Positions 52,755 to 61,743 are shown, counted from the first letter of the stretch. The stretch is 64,000 nucleotides of DNA from Paenibacillus sp. FSL H8-0332 (GCF_037963835.1 NZ_CP150145.1:4650001-4714000); one strand, 5' to 3'. Program-made: numbers and translations. The notes: generated by a model from the sequence alone, not told the origin.

Positions 52755-53027
52755 ATGTTATTCACAGCTATGCAGCTGGTTGGCGGTCTTATTCTCTCTG
52801 TAGGCTGGATTCCGCAGATTGTGCAGATCATCAGGACCCGTTCGGTTGCAGATCTCAGTCTGAAAGCTTACCTGCTGATGCTGCTGGGTATCCTTCTTAT
52901 GGAGGCTTATGCGGTTAACCTGGCCGCGCAGGGGGTCGGACTTGCTTTTCTGATCACCAATTCCTTGTCGCTGGTGGTTGTAACAACGGTAGTCTTGCTA
53001 ATTATCCGCTACCGTCCCCAAGGGTAA
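52755..53027 (+). CDS. SemiSWEET / PQ-loop small membrane protein
   Basis: Membrane protein of 90 residues with three predicted helices. The PQ-loop motif GWIPQIVQIIRTRSVADLS at about 18-36 is followed by LLMLLGILLMEAYAVNL and FLITNSLSLVVVTTVVLLI. This matches the half-size SemiSWEET sugar-transporter family that dimerises to form a channel. The start at 52755 was chosen for the preceding GGGGTG and the direct beginning of helix 1; an upstream in-frame ATG would add a low-complexity tail. Confidence 0.82.
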   Translation: MLFTAMQLVGGLILSVGWIPQIVQIIRTRSVADLSLKAYLLMLLGILLMEAYAVNLAAQGVGLAFLITNSLSLVVVTTVVLLIIRYRPQG

Positions 53028-53105
53028 CAATGAATTCTCAAGGCTGCACCCCCGTCCCATTTGCGTTATACTTTCTGTAATAAAAGGATGTGGGAGGTTC
53101 AATGA

Positions 53106-53861
53106 ATGAAGCAAAATAAGTATGACGACGCGGGTTTCTTTGCGAATTACAGCCAGATGCCCCGCTCTACGGGCGGACTGGAGGCTGCCGGAGAATGGGA
53201 GGTCTTCCGTACCCTGCTGCCTGATCTGGCGGGCCAGCGGGTGCTTGATCTGGGGTGCGGTTTCGGCTGGCACTGCCGGTATGCCCGGGAGCAGGGGGCG
53301 GCTTCAGTCGTAGGCATAGATCTCTCCGCCAATATGCTGGAGCGTGCCCGTGCAATGACGGACGACCCGAAGATTGAGTATCTCCAGCTCGCGATTGAGG
53401 ATGCCGCATTCGGGGCAGAGCAGTTTGATACCGTGATCAGCTCGCTGGCGATCCACTATATTGAAGATTTCGGCAGACTCTGCCGCCAGGTCCGGCATGG
53501 CCTGAAGCCCGGCGGAGCCTTCGTCTTCTCTGTAGAGCATCCAATCTTCACCGCGCTCGCCGCGCAGGATTGGCATTACAGCCCTGACGGGGAGAAGCAG
53601 CATTGGCCCGTGGACAACTACCATCTGGAAGGGCTAAGACTGGCTGATTTTCTCGAACACAAGGTTGCAAAATACCACCGGACCACCGCCACCTACCTCA
53701 ATACGCTGCTCCATTCCGGCTTCGGCCTGAAGCAGATGTCGGAGCTGCAGCCGACCCCTGAGATGCTGGAGAAGAATCCGGCCTGGCAGGAGGAGACGCG
53801 GCGTCCGATGTTTCTGCTGCTGTCGGCGGTGAAGCAGGAACAGCCGGATCTTATTTCATAA
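53106..53861 (+). CDS. Class I SAM-dependent methyltransferase
   Basis: Methyltransferase of 251 residues. The SAM-binding motif is VLDLGCGFGWHCRYAREQG near residue 40, followed by GIDLSANMLERA and a DTVISSLAIHYIED motif. LKPGGAFVFSVEHP is the usual post-motif strand. The closest general resemblance is to ubiquinone/menaquinone-type or YafE-like methyltransferases; the substrate is unknown. GGGAGG lies 8 bases before the ATG. Confidence 0.9.
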   Translation: MKQNKYDDAGFFANYSQMPRSTGGLEAAGEWEVFRTLLPDLAGQRVLDLGCGFGWHCRYAREQGAASVVGIDLSANMLERARAMTDDPKIEYLQLAIEDAAFGAEQFDTVISSLAIHYIEDFGRLCRQVRHGLKPGGAFVFSVEHPIFTALAAQDWHYSPDGEKQHWPVDNYHLEGLRLADFLEHKVAKYHRTTATYLNTLLHSGFGLKQMSELQPTPEMLEKNPAWQEETRRPMFLLLSAVKQEQPDLIS

Positions 53862-53870
53862 AAACCACAA

Positions 53871-53907
53871 AAAAAAGACCAGCCGGACGGTAGTCCGCTG
53901 ACCTTTT
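53871..53907. terminator. Bidirectional terminator between the methyltransferase and YitT genes
   Basis: AAGACCAGCCGGAC, loop GGTA, GTCCGCTGACCTTTT with small mismatches; both flanks are A/T-rich. It lies between two convergent genes. Confidence 0.75.
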
Positions 53908-53930
53908 ATCATCCCCGTGGTTCACGGAGT

Positions 53931-54617
53931 TCACATTGCATTATTCACATTCACTGTGCCTTCCTGAGTCTTGGCAAGTGCGGACGGAATCTTAGGTGCC
54001 TGAACCTGCTTCCGTCTGCCCAGAGAGGTTGTAAAAGTGATTACATAACCGGCTACAACTACAGCCATCACCGTATACAGCGTTTCTCTTAACGGCATAT
54101 AGAAGAGAGAAAAAGCCAGAACGATTACATCCATCAGGATAAATACGGTTCCTACCTTAATACCTTTCCATTCACTGATCAGCACGGACAAAATATCGTC
54201 CCCGCCGCTCGCCCCGCCGCCCAGCAGGACCATTCCTGCGCCCAGACCTGTCAATACCCCGGACAACAGCGCCGCAACCGGCAAGTTATCCTGCAGGTCA
54301 ATAACCCAGCCGGAATAGCGTTCCATCAGCCCGTAGAACACCGTGAAGGCCACTACGGATATGAAGGTGTTCACTACGAATGATTTTCCTTTGAAAATGA
54401 TTGCGATGATGAGTACCGGAATGTCCAAAATCAGGATGCTTAGTGATGGTGAAATCCCCAGTACATACTTGCCGAGCAGCGACAATCCTACGAACCCGCC
54501 TTCGGTCAAGTGGTTCTGATAATTAATGTGATAATACGTAAATGCAAGCAATAGTGTTCCGGTCAAAATTATAGCTAACCGGAGCGGCAAACTCATGCCA
54601 CTGTCTTGTTTCCTCAT
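53931..54617 (-). CDS. YitT-family membrane protein
   Basis: Integral membrane protein of 228 residues with about five helices. It has the YitT pattern GGFVGLSLL...GVLTGLGAGMVLLGGGASGGDDILSVLI. Unlike many YitT homologues it lacks a C-terminal DUF2179 domain; it ends in a short Gln/Ala/Asn tail. Function is unknown. The start at 54617 follows GGGGAG. The promoter at 54783-54810 gives a leader of about 160 bases. Confidence 0.86.
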   Translation of the reverse strand: MRKQDSGMSLPLRLAIILTGTLLLAFTYYHINYQNHLTEGGFVGLSLLGKYVLGISPSLSILILDIPVLIIAIIFKGKSFVVNTFISVVAFTVFYGLMERYSGWVIDLQDNLPVAALLSGVLTGLGAGMVLLGGGASGGDDILSVLISEWKGIKVGTVFILMDVIVLAFSLFYMPLRETLYTVMAVVVAGYVITFTTSLGRRKQVQAPKIPSALAKTQEGTVNVNNAM

Positions 54618-54782
54618 TACTCGGTCTCCCCTTATCGTATATGGCGGCTAGACGTTCTTGCCAGCCTCTACGAGGGGTTATACCGGAGGAGGTGTTGCTC
54701 CTTCGCATACAATACTCCCTTCCCTTCGCAGAAACGGCTTCGTCAATGAACAACGGTTCGCGCACATCCTACAGGGAAGCTA

Positions 54783-54839
54783 AGTATAAGACAGATCATA
54801 ACGTTTCCAAATCGTCCTTTGGGGAATCGTCCTTCGGGG
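54783..54839 (-). promoter_or_regulatory. yitT promoter abutted by tandem 15-bp repeats
   Basis: Minus strand TTGGAA (54810-54805), 16-base spacer and TATACT (54788-54783) form a good promoter. Two adjacent repeats AATCGTCCTTTGGGG (54810-54824) and AATCGTCCTTCGGGG (54825-54839) differ by one base and touch the -35 box. They resemble a paired operator for an activator. The rest of 54618-54938 is leader with no recognised gene. Confidence 0.55.
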
Positions 54840-54938
54840 ACACATGGTATCCTGATCCTTTCTTTAGTTTGATATGTTCTGAATAGATTATACCACGCTG
54901 AGGGGCCACTCTAAACAGTTTCCATTAAAAATAAGCAA

Positions 54939-55439
54939 TCAGCCCTGATTCCGCAGCAGACGGTTGACCGTCTCGCGGCGGACACCGATCAATTGTCCGA
55001 TCTCTTCCTGTGTCAGCAGATCTGTAAGCTGTGCGCCATGAGTGTATTCGGTCAGCCAGCGGGTCAGCAGAGCCATCCGTTCCCCCGGCGTTCCAACGGT
55101 GAGATGATCGAGCCTCGTCTGCATGAACCGCACCTTCTCCTGGAGCAAGAGGGCGATCTCCATCACTTTCTCAGGATTCTCCCTCAGTTCCCGGTACCAT
55201 TCTGCAGCCGGAATAAGCTCAACCTCACTCTTCATCATTGCCACTGCGGTTCCATGCGCCTCCTTCGGCGAAATGAGGGAATGATGCGGAACAGTCTCAC
55301 CCGGATATAACAGGTTGAACAGTACCATGTTCCCGTTCTCATGCAGTCTCGTGACCTTGAACAGTCCGCTCTTCACCTTGAACAGGTTCTGGCCGCCGTC
55401 TCCCTGGCGGAATAAGACCTCACCTCTGTGCAGAATCAT
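54939..55439 (-). CDS. Short Crp/Fnr-family regulator
   Basis: Regulator of 166 residues, shorter than the usual 220-240. The cyclic-nucleotide-like beta-roll begins directly at MILHRGEVLFRQGDGG, without the normal N-terminal extension. It is followed by the dimer helix (LLLQEKVRFMQTRLDHL) and the helix-turn-helix LTQEEIGQLIGVRRETVNRLLRNQG. It stops immediately after the recognition helix, with no wing. It has no cysteine-rich Fe-S motif, so it is not a second oxygen-sensing Fnr. AAAGGAG precedes the ATG. DNA-binding ability is uncertain. Confidence 0.8.
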   Translation of the reverse strand: MILHRGEVLFRQGDGGQNLFKVKSGLFKVTRLHENGNMVLFNLLYPGETVPHHSLISPKEAHGTAVAMMKSEVELIPAAEWYRELRENPEKVMEIALLLQEKVRFMQTRLDHLTVGTPGERMALLTRWLTEYTHGAQLTDLLTQEEIGQLIGVRRETVNRLLRNQG

Positions 55440-55550
55440 TTCGCATTCTCCTTTGCCTTCTCTGTATATCTATTGTTAATTATAACGAAATAAGACACTA
55501 AAATGGAGGGGCAAGCGTAAAACAGCCATTTTTCAAGAGTTAAATGGCAA

Positions 55551-55598
55551 AGAAACCGCCTGGGGACAGAGGACTGTCTCTGCTCCCAAGCGGTTTCA
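55551..55598 (-). terminator. Terminator of the fructose operon
   Basis: Minus strand AAACCGCTTGGG pairs with CCCAGGCGGTTT and an inner GACAG/CTGTC arm, followed by CTTTGC. Located just after the fruA stop. Confidence 0.7.
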
Positions 55599-55615
55599 GG
55601 GAAAGGCAAGATACG

Positions 55616-57568
55616 TTATTTTGCTGTGATCGGCTTCTTCCAGAGCCCCAGGATCAGACCGGAAATCACGGAACCGATCAGCACAGATAACAGGAACAGC
55701 GCGGCATTGCTGGACAGGAAGGCTACGAACACACCGCCATGCGGTGCAGGAACGTTGATGTTCCATAGCTGGGTAAGCCCGCCAGCTACGGCAGAGCCCA
55801 GGATACAAGAGGTAAGCACCCGCAGCGGATCGGCCGCAGCGAATGGGATGGCCCCTTCGGTGATGAACGACAAGCCCAGCACATAGTTGGTTACACCGGA
55901 TTTGCGTTCGGTCTCCGTGAATTTATTCTTGAAGAACGAGGTTGCCAGGGCAATCGCCAGCGGAGGCACCATCCCTCCGGCCATAACTGCGGCCATCATC
56001 ATTCCGTTCGTATTGCCGCTGGACGTAAACACGCCGATGGCAAAGGTGTAGGCTGCCTTGTTGAATGGACCGCCCATATCAATGGCCATCATCCCGCCAA
56101 GCACCAGGCCCAGCAGAATCTTGTTGCCGGTACCCAGATTGTTAAGCGCATCGGTCAGTCCTCCGTTAATCCAGCTGAATAACGGATCGAAAAGGAAGAA
56201 CATAACCGCGCCGGTAATTAGCAAACTGAATACGGGATAGAGCAGAATCGGCTTCAGACCGTCCAGTGTGCGCGGCAGGCCGGAGAAGGCTTTGCGGAGC
56301 ATTACCACTACATAACCAGCCAGGAACCCGGCAGCCAGACCGCCGAGGAAGCCCGAATTGGAGTTAAGGGCCATCAGACCGCCGACCATACCCGGCATCA
56401 GCGCAGGCCGGTCACCGATGCTCATCGCGATAAATCCGGCAAGGATCGGAATCAGGAAGTGGAAGGCTCCGTCACCGCCGCCGATGCTCTGCAGCAGCTT
56501 GACCAGCGCATTGTCGGGACTGGCCACCTGTTCAATCAGGAAGGAGATCGCCAGCAGAATGCCTCCGCCAACTACGAACGGCAGCATATGCGAGATGCCG
56601 TTCATCAGGTCTTTGTAGATTTTGCTTCCAATAGAACCGGACTTCACCGATGCCGCCCCTTCTTCATTGCGACCAGAGCCGCGATAGATAGGCGCATCTC
56701 CTGCAACTGCAATCCGGATTAGCTCCTCTGACTTGCGGATACCGTCGCTAACCGGACGCTGGAGTACAGGCTTGCCGCTGAAGCGTTCCATCTCCACGTT
56801 CTTGTCGGCAGCGATAATGACGCCGCTGGCCCGGGCGATTTCATCTGCAGTCAGCACGTTCTGCGCACCCTCTGAGCCGTTGGTTTCGACTCGGATATTG
56901 ACGCCCATCTCCTTGGCCTTCTTCTTGAGGGCATCCTCTGCCATATAGGTATGGGCAATTCCTGTAGGACACGCTGTTACAGCAACAACGAAGCTCTGTG
57001 AATTGGGGTTCCCGGTAATCATCCGTGCAGGTTCAGCTTGCGGCGCAGCTGCCTTCGGTGCAGCATCCTTCACCGCCGCTGCCTTCGCTTCCGCTTCTGC
57101 CTGAGCTTCCGCCTCCGCTTGCTTGGCATCGAATAAGGCGGACACCTCGGCAGGTGTCTTGGCATTCATGAGTTGTTCGATGAACTCGCTTTCAATGAGC
57201 AGCCTGGACAGTGCAGCGAGTGTTCGCAGGTGCATATTTCCAGCTCCGTCCGGCGCGGCGATCATGAAGAATATATGGGCCGGCGCTTCATCCAGGGAGG
57301 CAAAATCAATTCCGGCGCTGCTCTTCGCAAATACTACCGTTGCTTCGCTAACGGCCTTGGTCTTGGCATGAGGCATAGCAATGCCTCCGCCGATGCCGGT
57401 GCTGGACTGGGCTTCACGCTCCAGAATCTTCTCCTTGAACAGCTTTGCATCCGTGATGCGTCCGCTAGCCGCGAGGCTGGCAATCAGCTCGTCAATGGCC
57501 CCTTCCTTCGTGGTAGCCTGCAGCTCCATAATCATCGTTTCCTGTATCATCAAATCTGTAATTTTCAT
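55616..57568 (-). CDS. fruA: Fructose PTS transporter subunit IIABC
   Basis: Membrane phosphotransferase of 650 residues that imports fructose as fructose 1-phosphate. IIA domain about 1-145 carries the phospho-His in GGIAMPHAKTKA. An Ala/Glu linker follows. IIB about 190-290 carries the phospho-Cys in VAVTACPTGIAHTYMAEDAL. IIC from about 310 has eight or more helices with GGGILLAISFL and GPFNKAAYTFAIGVF. The ATG at 57568 has GGGGAG 10 bases upstream, 48 bases after the fruK stop. It is the last gene of fruR-fruK-fruA. Confidence 0.96.
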   Translation of the reverse strand: MKITDLMIQETMIMELQATTKEGAIDELIASLAASGRITDAKLFKEKILEREAQSSTGIGGGIAMPHAKTKAVSEATVVFAKSSAGIDFASLDEAPAHIFFMIAAPDGAGNMHLRTLAALSRLLIESEFIEQLMNAKTPAEVSALFDAKQAEAEAQAEAEAKAAAVKDAAPKAAAPQAEPARMITGNPNSQSFVVAVTACPTGIAHTYMAEDALKKKAKEMGVNIRVETNGSEGAQNVLTADEIARASGVIIAADKNVEMERFSGKPVLQRPVSDGIRKSEELIRIAVAGDAPIYRGSGRNEEGAASVKSGSIGSKIYKDLMNGISHMLPFVVGGGILLAISFLIEQVASPDNALVKLLQSIGGGDGAFHFLIPILAGFIAMSIGDRPALMPGMVGGLMALNSNSGFLGGLAAGFLAGYVVVMLRKAFSGLPRTLDGLKPILLYPVFSLLITGAVMFFLFDPLFSWINGGLTDALNNLGTGNKILLGLVLGGMMAIDMGGPFNKAAYTFAIGVFTSSGNTNGMMMAAVMAGGMVPPLAIALATSFFKNKFTETERKSGVTNYVLGLSFITEGAIPFAAADPLRVLTSCILGSAVAGGLTQLWNINVPAPHGGVFVAFLSSNAALFLLSVLIGSVISGLILGLWKKPITAK

Positions 57569-57615
57569 CAATTCTCAACTCCCCGAATGTACTTGAACCT
57601 GCTAACCTCTGTTAT

Positions 57616-58527
57616 TCATAGCTGAGATATGGCAATAAGCGGACGAAGCTCTTCAATCAATGCCCGGTCTGCCAGATCATCGGAGAACGCTGTGGCACTT
57701 CCTGATGCGACACCGGCGCGGAACGCTTCCAGCACATTCCCTGTCAGCGACAAGGTGCCCACGAATCCGGCAATCATCGAATCTCCCGCACCTACTGAAT
57801 TCTTCACCTGGCCCTTAGGGGCGCTGGCATGGTAGACTTCTTGACCCGAAATAAACAATGCGCCTTCGCCAGCCATCGAGACCAGCACGTGCTTGGCACC
57901 ACCCTCCAGCAGCTTGCGTCCGTAAGTGATAATCTCTTCTCTGGTACTAATCTGAACACCGAACAGCTCTGCCAGCTCATGGTGATTCGGCTTGACCAGC
58001 AGCGGCCCCTGGGATAAAGCGTCCTGCAAAGCCTGCCCGGTTGTATCAATAACAAACTCCGCGCCCTTCTGCTTGCATACCGTAATCAGTCTGCTATAGA
58101 AATCTCCGCCGAGCGAAGGTGGCGTGCTCCCTGACAGGATCACAATATCACCCGGCTTCAGAGCATCCAGCTTGTGCAGCAGAGAAGCCGTCTCGGTCTC
58201 TGTAATTACAGGTCCGGCTCCGTTAATCTCTGTCTCCTGCCCGGCCTTAAGCTTGATATTGATCCGGGTATCGTCTGCAATAGGAACGAAGTCGCCGGAT
58301 ATCCCCTCCTGGCCCAGCCAGGTGTCAATGTAGCCGCCTGTGAAGCCGCCAAGAAATCCGGTGGCCGTATTCTCAACCCCAAGCTGCTTCAGAACTCGGG
58401 ATACGTTAATGCCCTTTCCGCCAGGCAGCTTCATATCCCGCTTCATCCGGTTGAGTCCGCCTAGTGTTAACTCTTCTACCTCCACGATATAATCGACGGA
58501 AGGATTAAGTGTCACAGTATAGATCAT
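57616..58527 (-). CDS. fruK: 1-phosphofructokinase
   Basis: PfkB-family kinase of 303 residues that converts fructose 1-phosphate to fructose 1,6-bisphosphate. It begins MIYTVTLNPSVDYIVEVEEL, typical of FruK. GGKGINVSRVL is the first PfkB signature; the second, VGAGDSMIAGFVGTL, contains the catalytic Asp. The second ATG (58527) is preferred, with GAGGG at proper spacing. It lies between the DeoR regulator and fruA. Confidence 0.95.
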   Translation of the reverse strand: MIYTVTLNPSVDYIVEVEELTLGGLNRMKRDMKLPGGKGINVSRVLKQLGVENTATGFLGGFTGGYIDTWLGQEGISGDFVPIADDTRINIKLKAGQETEINGAGPVITETETASLLHKLDALKPGDIVILSGSTPPSLGGDFYSRLITVCKQKGAEFVIDTTGQALQDALSQGPLLVKPNHHELAELFGVQISTREEIITYGRKLLEGGAKHVLVSMAGEGALFISGQEVYHASAPKGQVKNSVGAGDSMIAGFVGTLSLTGNVLEAFRAGVASGSATAFSDDLADRALIEELRPLIAISQL

Positions 58528-58566
58528 CATTCATCCCTCATTTATAATGTTTGTCTTTCCATCCCA

Positions 58567-59328
58567 TCACACCAGTGTATAGTCTACCTCCAGCTTCTCA
58601 AGCTGCCTCCGGAAGCTATCCGGTATCCCCGTATCCAGAATGCAGTGATCCATCTCCTGCAGATCTGCAACCTTGCAGAAGGAGATCTGCCCGATCTTGC
58701 TATGGTCGGCCAGCAGGATCGTCTGCTTCGCTACAGCGATCATTTTGCGCTTGGTGGCCGCTTCCAGCATATTCGGCGTCGTGATCCCTTCGCGGATATC
58801 CAGCCCGTTGGTGCCGAGGAAGGCCTTATCCACCCGCACCATATCCAGCGAGCGTTCGGTCATCGGCCCGACAAAAGCCATGGTGTCCGGCCTTAGCATC
58901 CCGCCTGTAATGGACACCTCAATATGGCGGCAATCCTTCAGCTCATTCAGCGCCATGATCGAGTTGGTAATGACCTTGAGGTTACGGAATGATTTCAGCG
59001 CCCGGGCAATCTGCAGCGTAGTGGTACCCCCGTCAAGGAGAATCGCATCGCCTTCCTCAATCATCTCCACAGCCTTCCCGGCAATCCGCAGCTTCTCCTC
59101 CAGGAACCGTTCTTCTTTGTCCGGAACCGCCGCTTCAAAGTTGACACTCTGGAGCGACACCGCCCCGCCATGCGTACGCTTCAGCAGCCGTGCTTCCTCC
59201 AGCTCCTTGAGGTCCCGGCGGATGGTGGATTCAGAGACGGATAGCTCCTGACCCAGCTCCTGAACCGACGCTCTTGTATGCTTCTCGACAAACAGCAGAA
59301 TCATCCGTTTACGTTCTTCTTCAAACAT
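58567..59328 (-). CDS. fruR: DeoR-family repressor of the fructose operon
   Basis: Regulator of 253 residues. The N-terminal DeoR helix-turn-helix reads VQELGQELSVSESTIRRDLKELEEARLLKRTHGGA. The C-terminal sugar-phosphate-sensing domain contains AILLDGGTTTLQIARAL and VDKAFLGTNGLDIREGITTPN. The effector is probably fructose 1-phosphate or a related ester. AAGGAG 8 bases upstream selects the start at 59328. It is the first gene of the operon; a CRE-like site lies about 140 bases upstream. Confidence 0.93.
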   Translation of the reverse strand: MFEEERKRMILLFVEKHTRASVQELGQELSVSESTIRRDLKELEEARLLKRTHGGAVSLQSVNFEAAVPDKEERFLEEKLRIAGKAVEMIEEGDAILLDGGTTTLQIARALKSFRNLKVITNSIMALNELKDCRHIEVSITGGMLRPDTMAFVGPMTERSLDMVRVDKAFLGTNGLDIREGITTPNMLEAATKRKMIAVAKQTILLADHSKIGQISFCKVADLQEMDHCILDTGIPDSFRRQLEKLEVDYTLV

Positions 59329-59464
59329 GCAGCTCACTCCTTAGGATGTGCAGCTACCCGCTGCCGGATTCCTATATATACAGTAACTACTGAATTGGAA
59401 AATAAGATGACTGGTTTCAAATCACTCGTGACTGATATTGACCATTTGTGCTCATTTATGATTG

Positions 59465-59478
59465 TAACAGCGTTTTCA
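59465..59478 (-). promoter_or_regulatory. CRE-like CcpA site upstream of fruR
   Basis: Minus strand TGAAAACGCTGTTA matches about 13 of 14 CRE positions. CcpA repression of fructose operons is widespread in Firmicutes. The perfect palindrome CAGTAACTACTG (59381-59392), near the probable promoter, may be the FruR operator. The remaining bases between 59329 and 59632 hold nothing else I can name. Confidence 0.5.
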
Positions 59479-59632
59479 TTAACTGTAAAGAGGGTTCCCC
59501 AGCTTATTTTTGCTCATTTCGTCCCGATATTCGTTCATCCGGCTGTGGAAAATTACCTCCCGATCGCCTATTTCACAATGGCGGCGAGCGACATATTTAT
59601 AATACATATGGGGAAAAGCGGGTGAACAGGAG

Positions 59633-59950
59633 ATGGCCTATTACAATAACAACGGATATGGCAGCGCGGGCGGTAACGGCGGCAATGGCAGCAACGGCGG
59701 CATTAAAGGCCACGGTGGGAGCGGCAGTGATGGCCCAGTAGAAACCGAGGAGCTCAGTGCAGAGGATTATGCGATTATTGCCGCCGGCTTCGGCGTGCTC
59801 GGGGAACTGTTTGCTTTTTTCTCTCTGGTAAAAGCCAAGCAGGTGACCAAGGAAACAGGCGGACAGGTAGGTGCCGGCATCGACCCGGTGCTGTTCGTGC
59901 AGAACCGCAAAAAAAAAGCAGCCAGACGAAAATCCCGCCGGCTGCGTTGA
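59633..59950 (+). CDS. Hypothetical Gly/Asn-rich membrane protein with basic tail
   Basis: Unrecognised protein of 105 residues. Residues 1-35 are a low-complexity Gly/Asn stretch starting MAYYNNNGYGSAGG. Residues about 45-68 form one hydrophobic helix (IIAAGFGVLGELFAFFSLV). The C-terminus is strongly basic (KKKAARRKSRRLR). GGGTGAACAGGAG precedes the ATG. Its last codons coincide with the opposite-strand terminator of the stress-protein gene. Function unknown; the pattern suggests a small inner-membrane or spore-surface protein. Confidence 0.55.
   Translation: MAYYNNNGYGSAGGNGGNGSNGGIKGHGGSGSDGPVETEELSAEDYAIIAAGFGVLGELFAFFSLVKAKQVTKETGGQVGAGIDPVLFVQNRKKKAARRKSRRLR
59908..59947 (-). terminator. 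Terminator of the stress-protein gene, inside the 3' end of the Gly-rich gene
   Basis: Minus strand GCAGCC pairs with GGCTGC across a 16-base loop and is followed by nine T. It lies 30 bases after the stress-protein stop, and encodes the basic tail of the plus-strand protein. Confidence 0.7.
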
Positions 59951-59976
59951 TCCCTTATATTTTCCGAACCCATCGC

Positions 59977-60444
59977 TTACTTCAAAGGTATGACCTCATG
60001 CTTCGTAAATATAGCCTGTACCTTCTCCCGCAGCTCCTCTTCGGGCAGAAGAACAATCACAATAATATGCTCCAGATCAGCATGCTCCGCATACGCCTCC
60101 GCGTCATCTTGCGGAATCCCCATTCCGATCAGGCTGACCGCAAGGCCGTCTGTCTCCAGATCCGCCCCAGCGAGCTTGCGGGCTGCCGGACCTGCTGCGA
60201 CCGCAGAATCCGCGACCATATCCAGGCCTACCCCAAGCCCGCGGGCTGTACCGTACAAGCCATTATTCCCCTGCCCCGTCTCCACATCTCCAATCGCGGC
60301 ATCCTTGCTGATGATCTCCAGCGTGTTCTTCTGCTTCGTGACAGCTGAGATATGCTTCGCCTTGATCCCATTCTTCTTCAATTCTTCGATCGCCAGCACC
60401 GCATCACTCCGGTGTCCAAAAATACCCAATACCAATGTTGGCAT
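59977..60444 (-). CDS. General stress protein, YflT/DUF1269-like
   Basis: Cytoplasmic protein of 155 residues starting MPTLVLGIFGHRSDAVLAIEELKK. A ferredoxin-like N-terminal half is followed by a Gly/Ala-rich centre (GLGVGLDMVADSAVAAGPAARKLAG) and a second half beginning LAVSLIGMGIPQDDAEAYAEHAD. This arrangement resembles the Gram-positive general-stress proteins of the YflT / DUF1269 group. GGAGGG precedes the ATG. Role unknown beyond stress association. Confidence 0.75.
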   Translation of the reverse strand: MPTLVLGIFGHRSDAVLAIEELKKNGIKAKHISAVTKQKNTLEIISKDAAIGDVETGQGNNGLYGTARGLGVGLDMVADSAVAAGPAARKLAGADLETDGLAVSLIGMGIPQDDAEAYAEHADLEHIIVIVLLPEEELREKVQAIFTKHEVIPLK

Positions 60445-60606
60445 GCGGCATCCCTCCTATTACTGCTACTGCAATATTACCACTCTGCCTGTCGCTTGAA
60501 TCCCGCATGTGGCGGCGGCTCCCGGTCAGGCCTGAATCAATCTCTTCTAATTGGGTTATAAAGATATGTATACATAAACATAACTTAAGAGATAGGGGGG
60601 GCTGCT

Positions 60607-61743
60607 GTGCTTCAAAGCAAGTATTTTCGGACCTGCCTGGCCATTATCGCCTTTTTGACGATTCTGTACCTGGGCTCGAAGGTCATTTTTCTGTTCACAC
60701 CGCTGGTATCTATCATTCAACTGCTGCTCGTACCCATGATGCTGTCGGGCTTTATGTATTATCTTCTGCGGCCGATTGTCAACTATCTGGGGACCAAAAA
60801 TGTTAAGCCCGGGCTGTCTGTCCTGCTGATTTATCTTCTGTTCACCGGACTGTTCGTCTTATTCTGGGTGCTGGTCTGGCCTACACTGCGCGAGCAAATC
60901 CAGAACTTCATTGACAATACGCCTTATCTGGTCGAGGGTATACAGAATCAGTTCAACAAGCTCCAGAATGATCCGTCCTTCTCCCGCTTCTTCAAGGGGG
61001 ACACGGATGTGACCACACGCCTGACGGAGTATTTGAACAGTGCCATTAACTGGGTGACCAATTCGATGTCCAACCTGATCACAGTGATCTCCAGTATTGT
61101 CGTGGTTATCGCTACCCTACCGATTATTCTCTATTACATGCTGAAGGACGGGCACAAGCTGTCCCCGATTCTTCAGGGCCTGATCCCGAAGAAATACCGC
61201 AAGGAAGGCCAGGAGATGTTCAAGGATATTGACTCTGCACTCAGCGGCTTCATCGTTACACGTGTCCTGCTTAATGTGGTGCTGGGCATCTTGCTATACA
61301 TTGGTTTTTTGCTGATCGGCCTGCCTTATTCTCTGCTGCTCGCCGTGATCTCCATCCCGCTTAATTTCATTCCTTATGTGGGCTCGCTGCTGGCGGCGGT
61401 TCCCGTTGTAATCGTGGGGTTCATTGAATCGCCTTCACTCGCGATCTGGTCAGCGGTCGTTATTCTGATCGCGCAGCAGATTCAGGATAACGTGCTGTCC
61501 CCGGTCATCTACGGCAAGTCACTGGATGTGCATCCGCTGACCACGGTGCTGCTTGTACTTGTGGGGGGCGACTTCTACGGCCTGATCGGCGTCCTCATTG
61601 CGCTTCCGGTCTATATGATTATCAAAATTATCTTCCTGCGCATTTACGAGATCATTGTCGCCGAACGGGTGGATCAACCCGTACCCGAGCCAAGTGCTCC
61701 GACGGGTATTGAGATTGAGATCTTGAAGGACGATAAGGTATAG
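60607..61743 (+). CDS. AI-2E family transporter
   Basis: Integral membrane protein of 378 residues of the YtvI/PerM family, with about eight helices. The long hydrophilic loop is near residues 95-150. Signatures include LPIILYYMLKDG near residue 180, ITVISSIVVVIATLPI, and LNFIPYVGSLLAAVPVVIVG near 255, followed by QQIQDNVLSPVIYGKSLDVHPL. The start is GTG at 60607, preceded by GGGGGGGC. Family members export small molecules or ions; the AI-2 link is historical and unproven here. Confidence 0.92.
   Translation: MLQSKYFRTCLAIIAFLTILYLGSKVIFLFTPLVSIIQLLLVPMMLSGFMYYLLRPIVNYLGTKNVKPGLSVLLIYLLFTGLFVLFWVLVWPTLREQIQNFIDNTPYLVEGIQNQFNKLQNDPSFSRFFKGDTDVTTRLTEYLNSAINWVTNSMSNLITVISSIVVVIATLPIILYYMLKDGHKLSPILQGLIPKKYRKEGQEMFKDIDSALSGFIVTRVLLNVVLGILLYIGFLLIGLPYSLLLAVISIPLNFIPYVGSLLAAVPVVIVGFIESPSLAIWSAVVILIAQQIQDNVLSPVIYGKSLDVHPLTTVLLVLVGGDFYGLIGVLIALPVYMIIKIIFLRIYEIIVAERVDQPVPEPSAPTGIEIEILKDDKV

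Noticed and set aside
54523..54765. An 80-codon frame overlapping the yitT start
   Set aside because: No ribosome site or motif; it lies in the probable yitT leader and shifts frame into a well supported gene.
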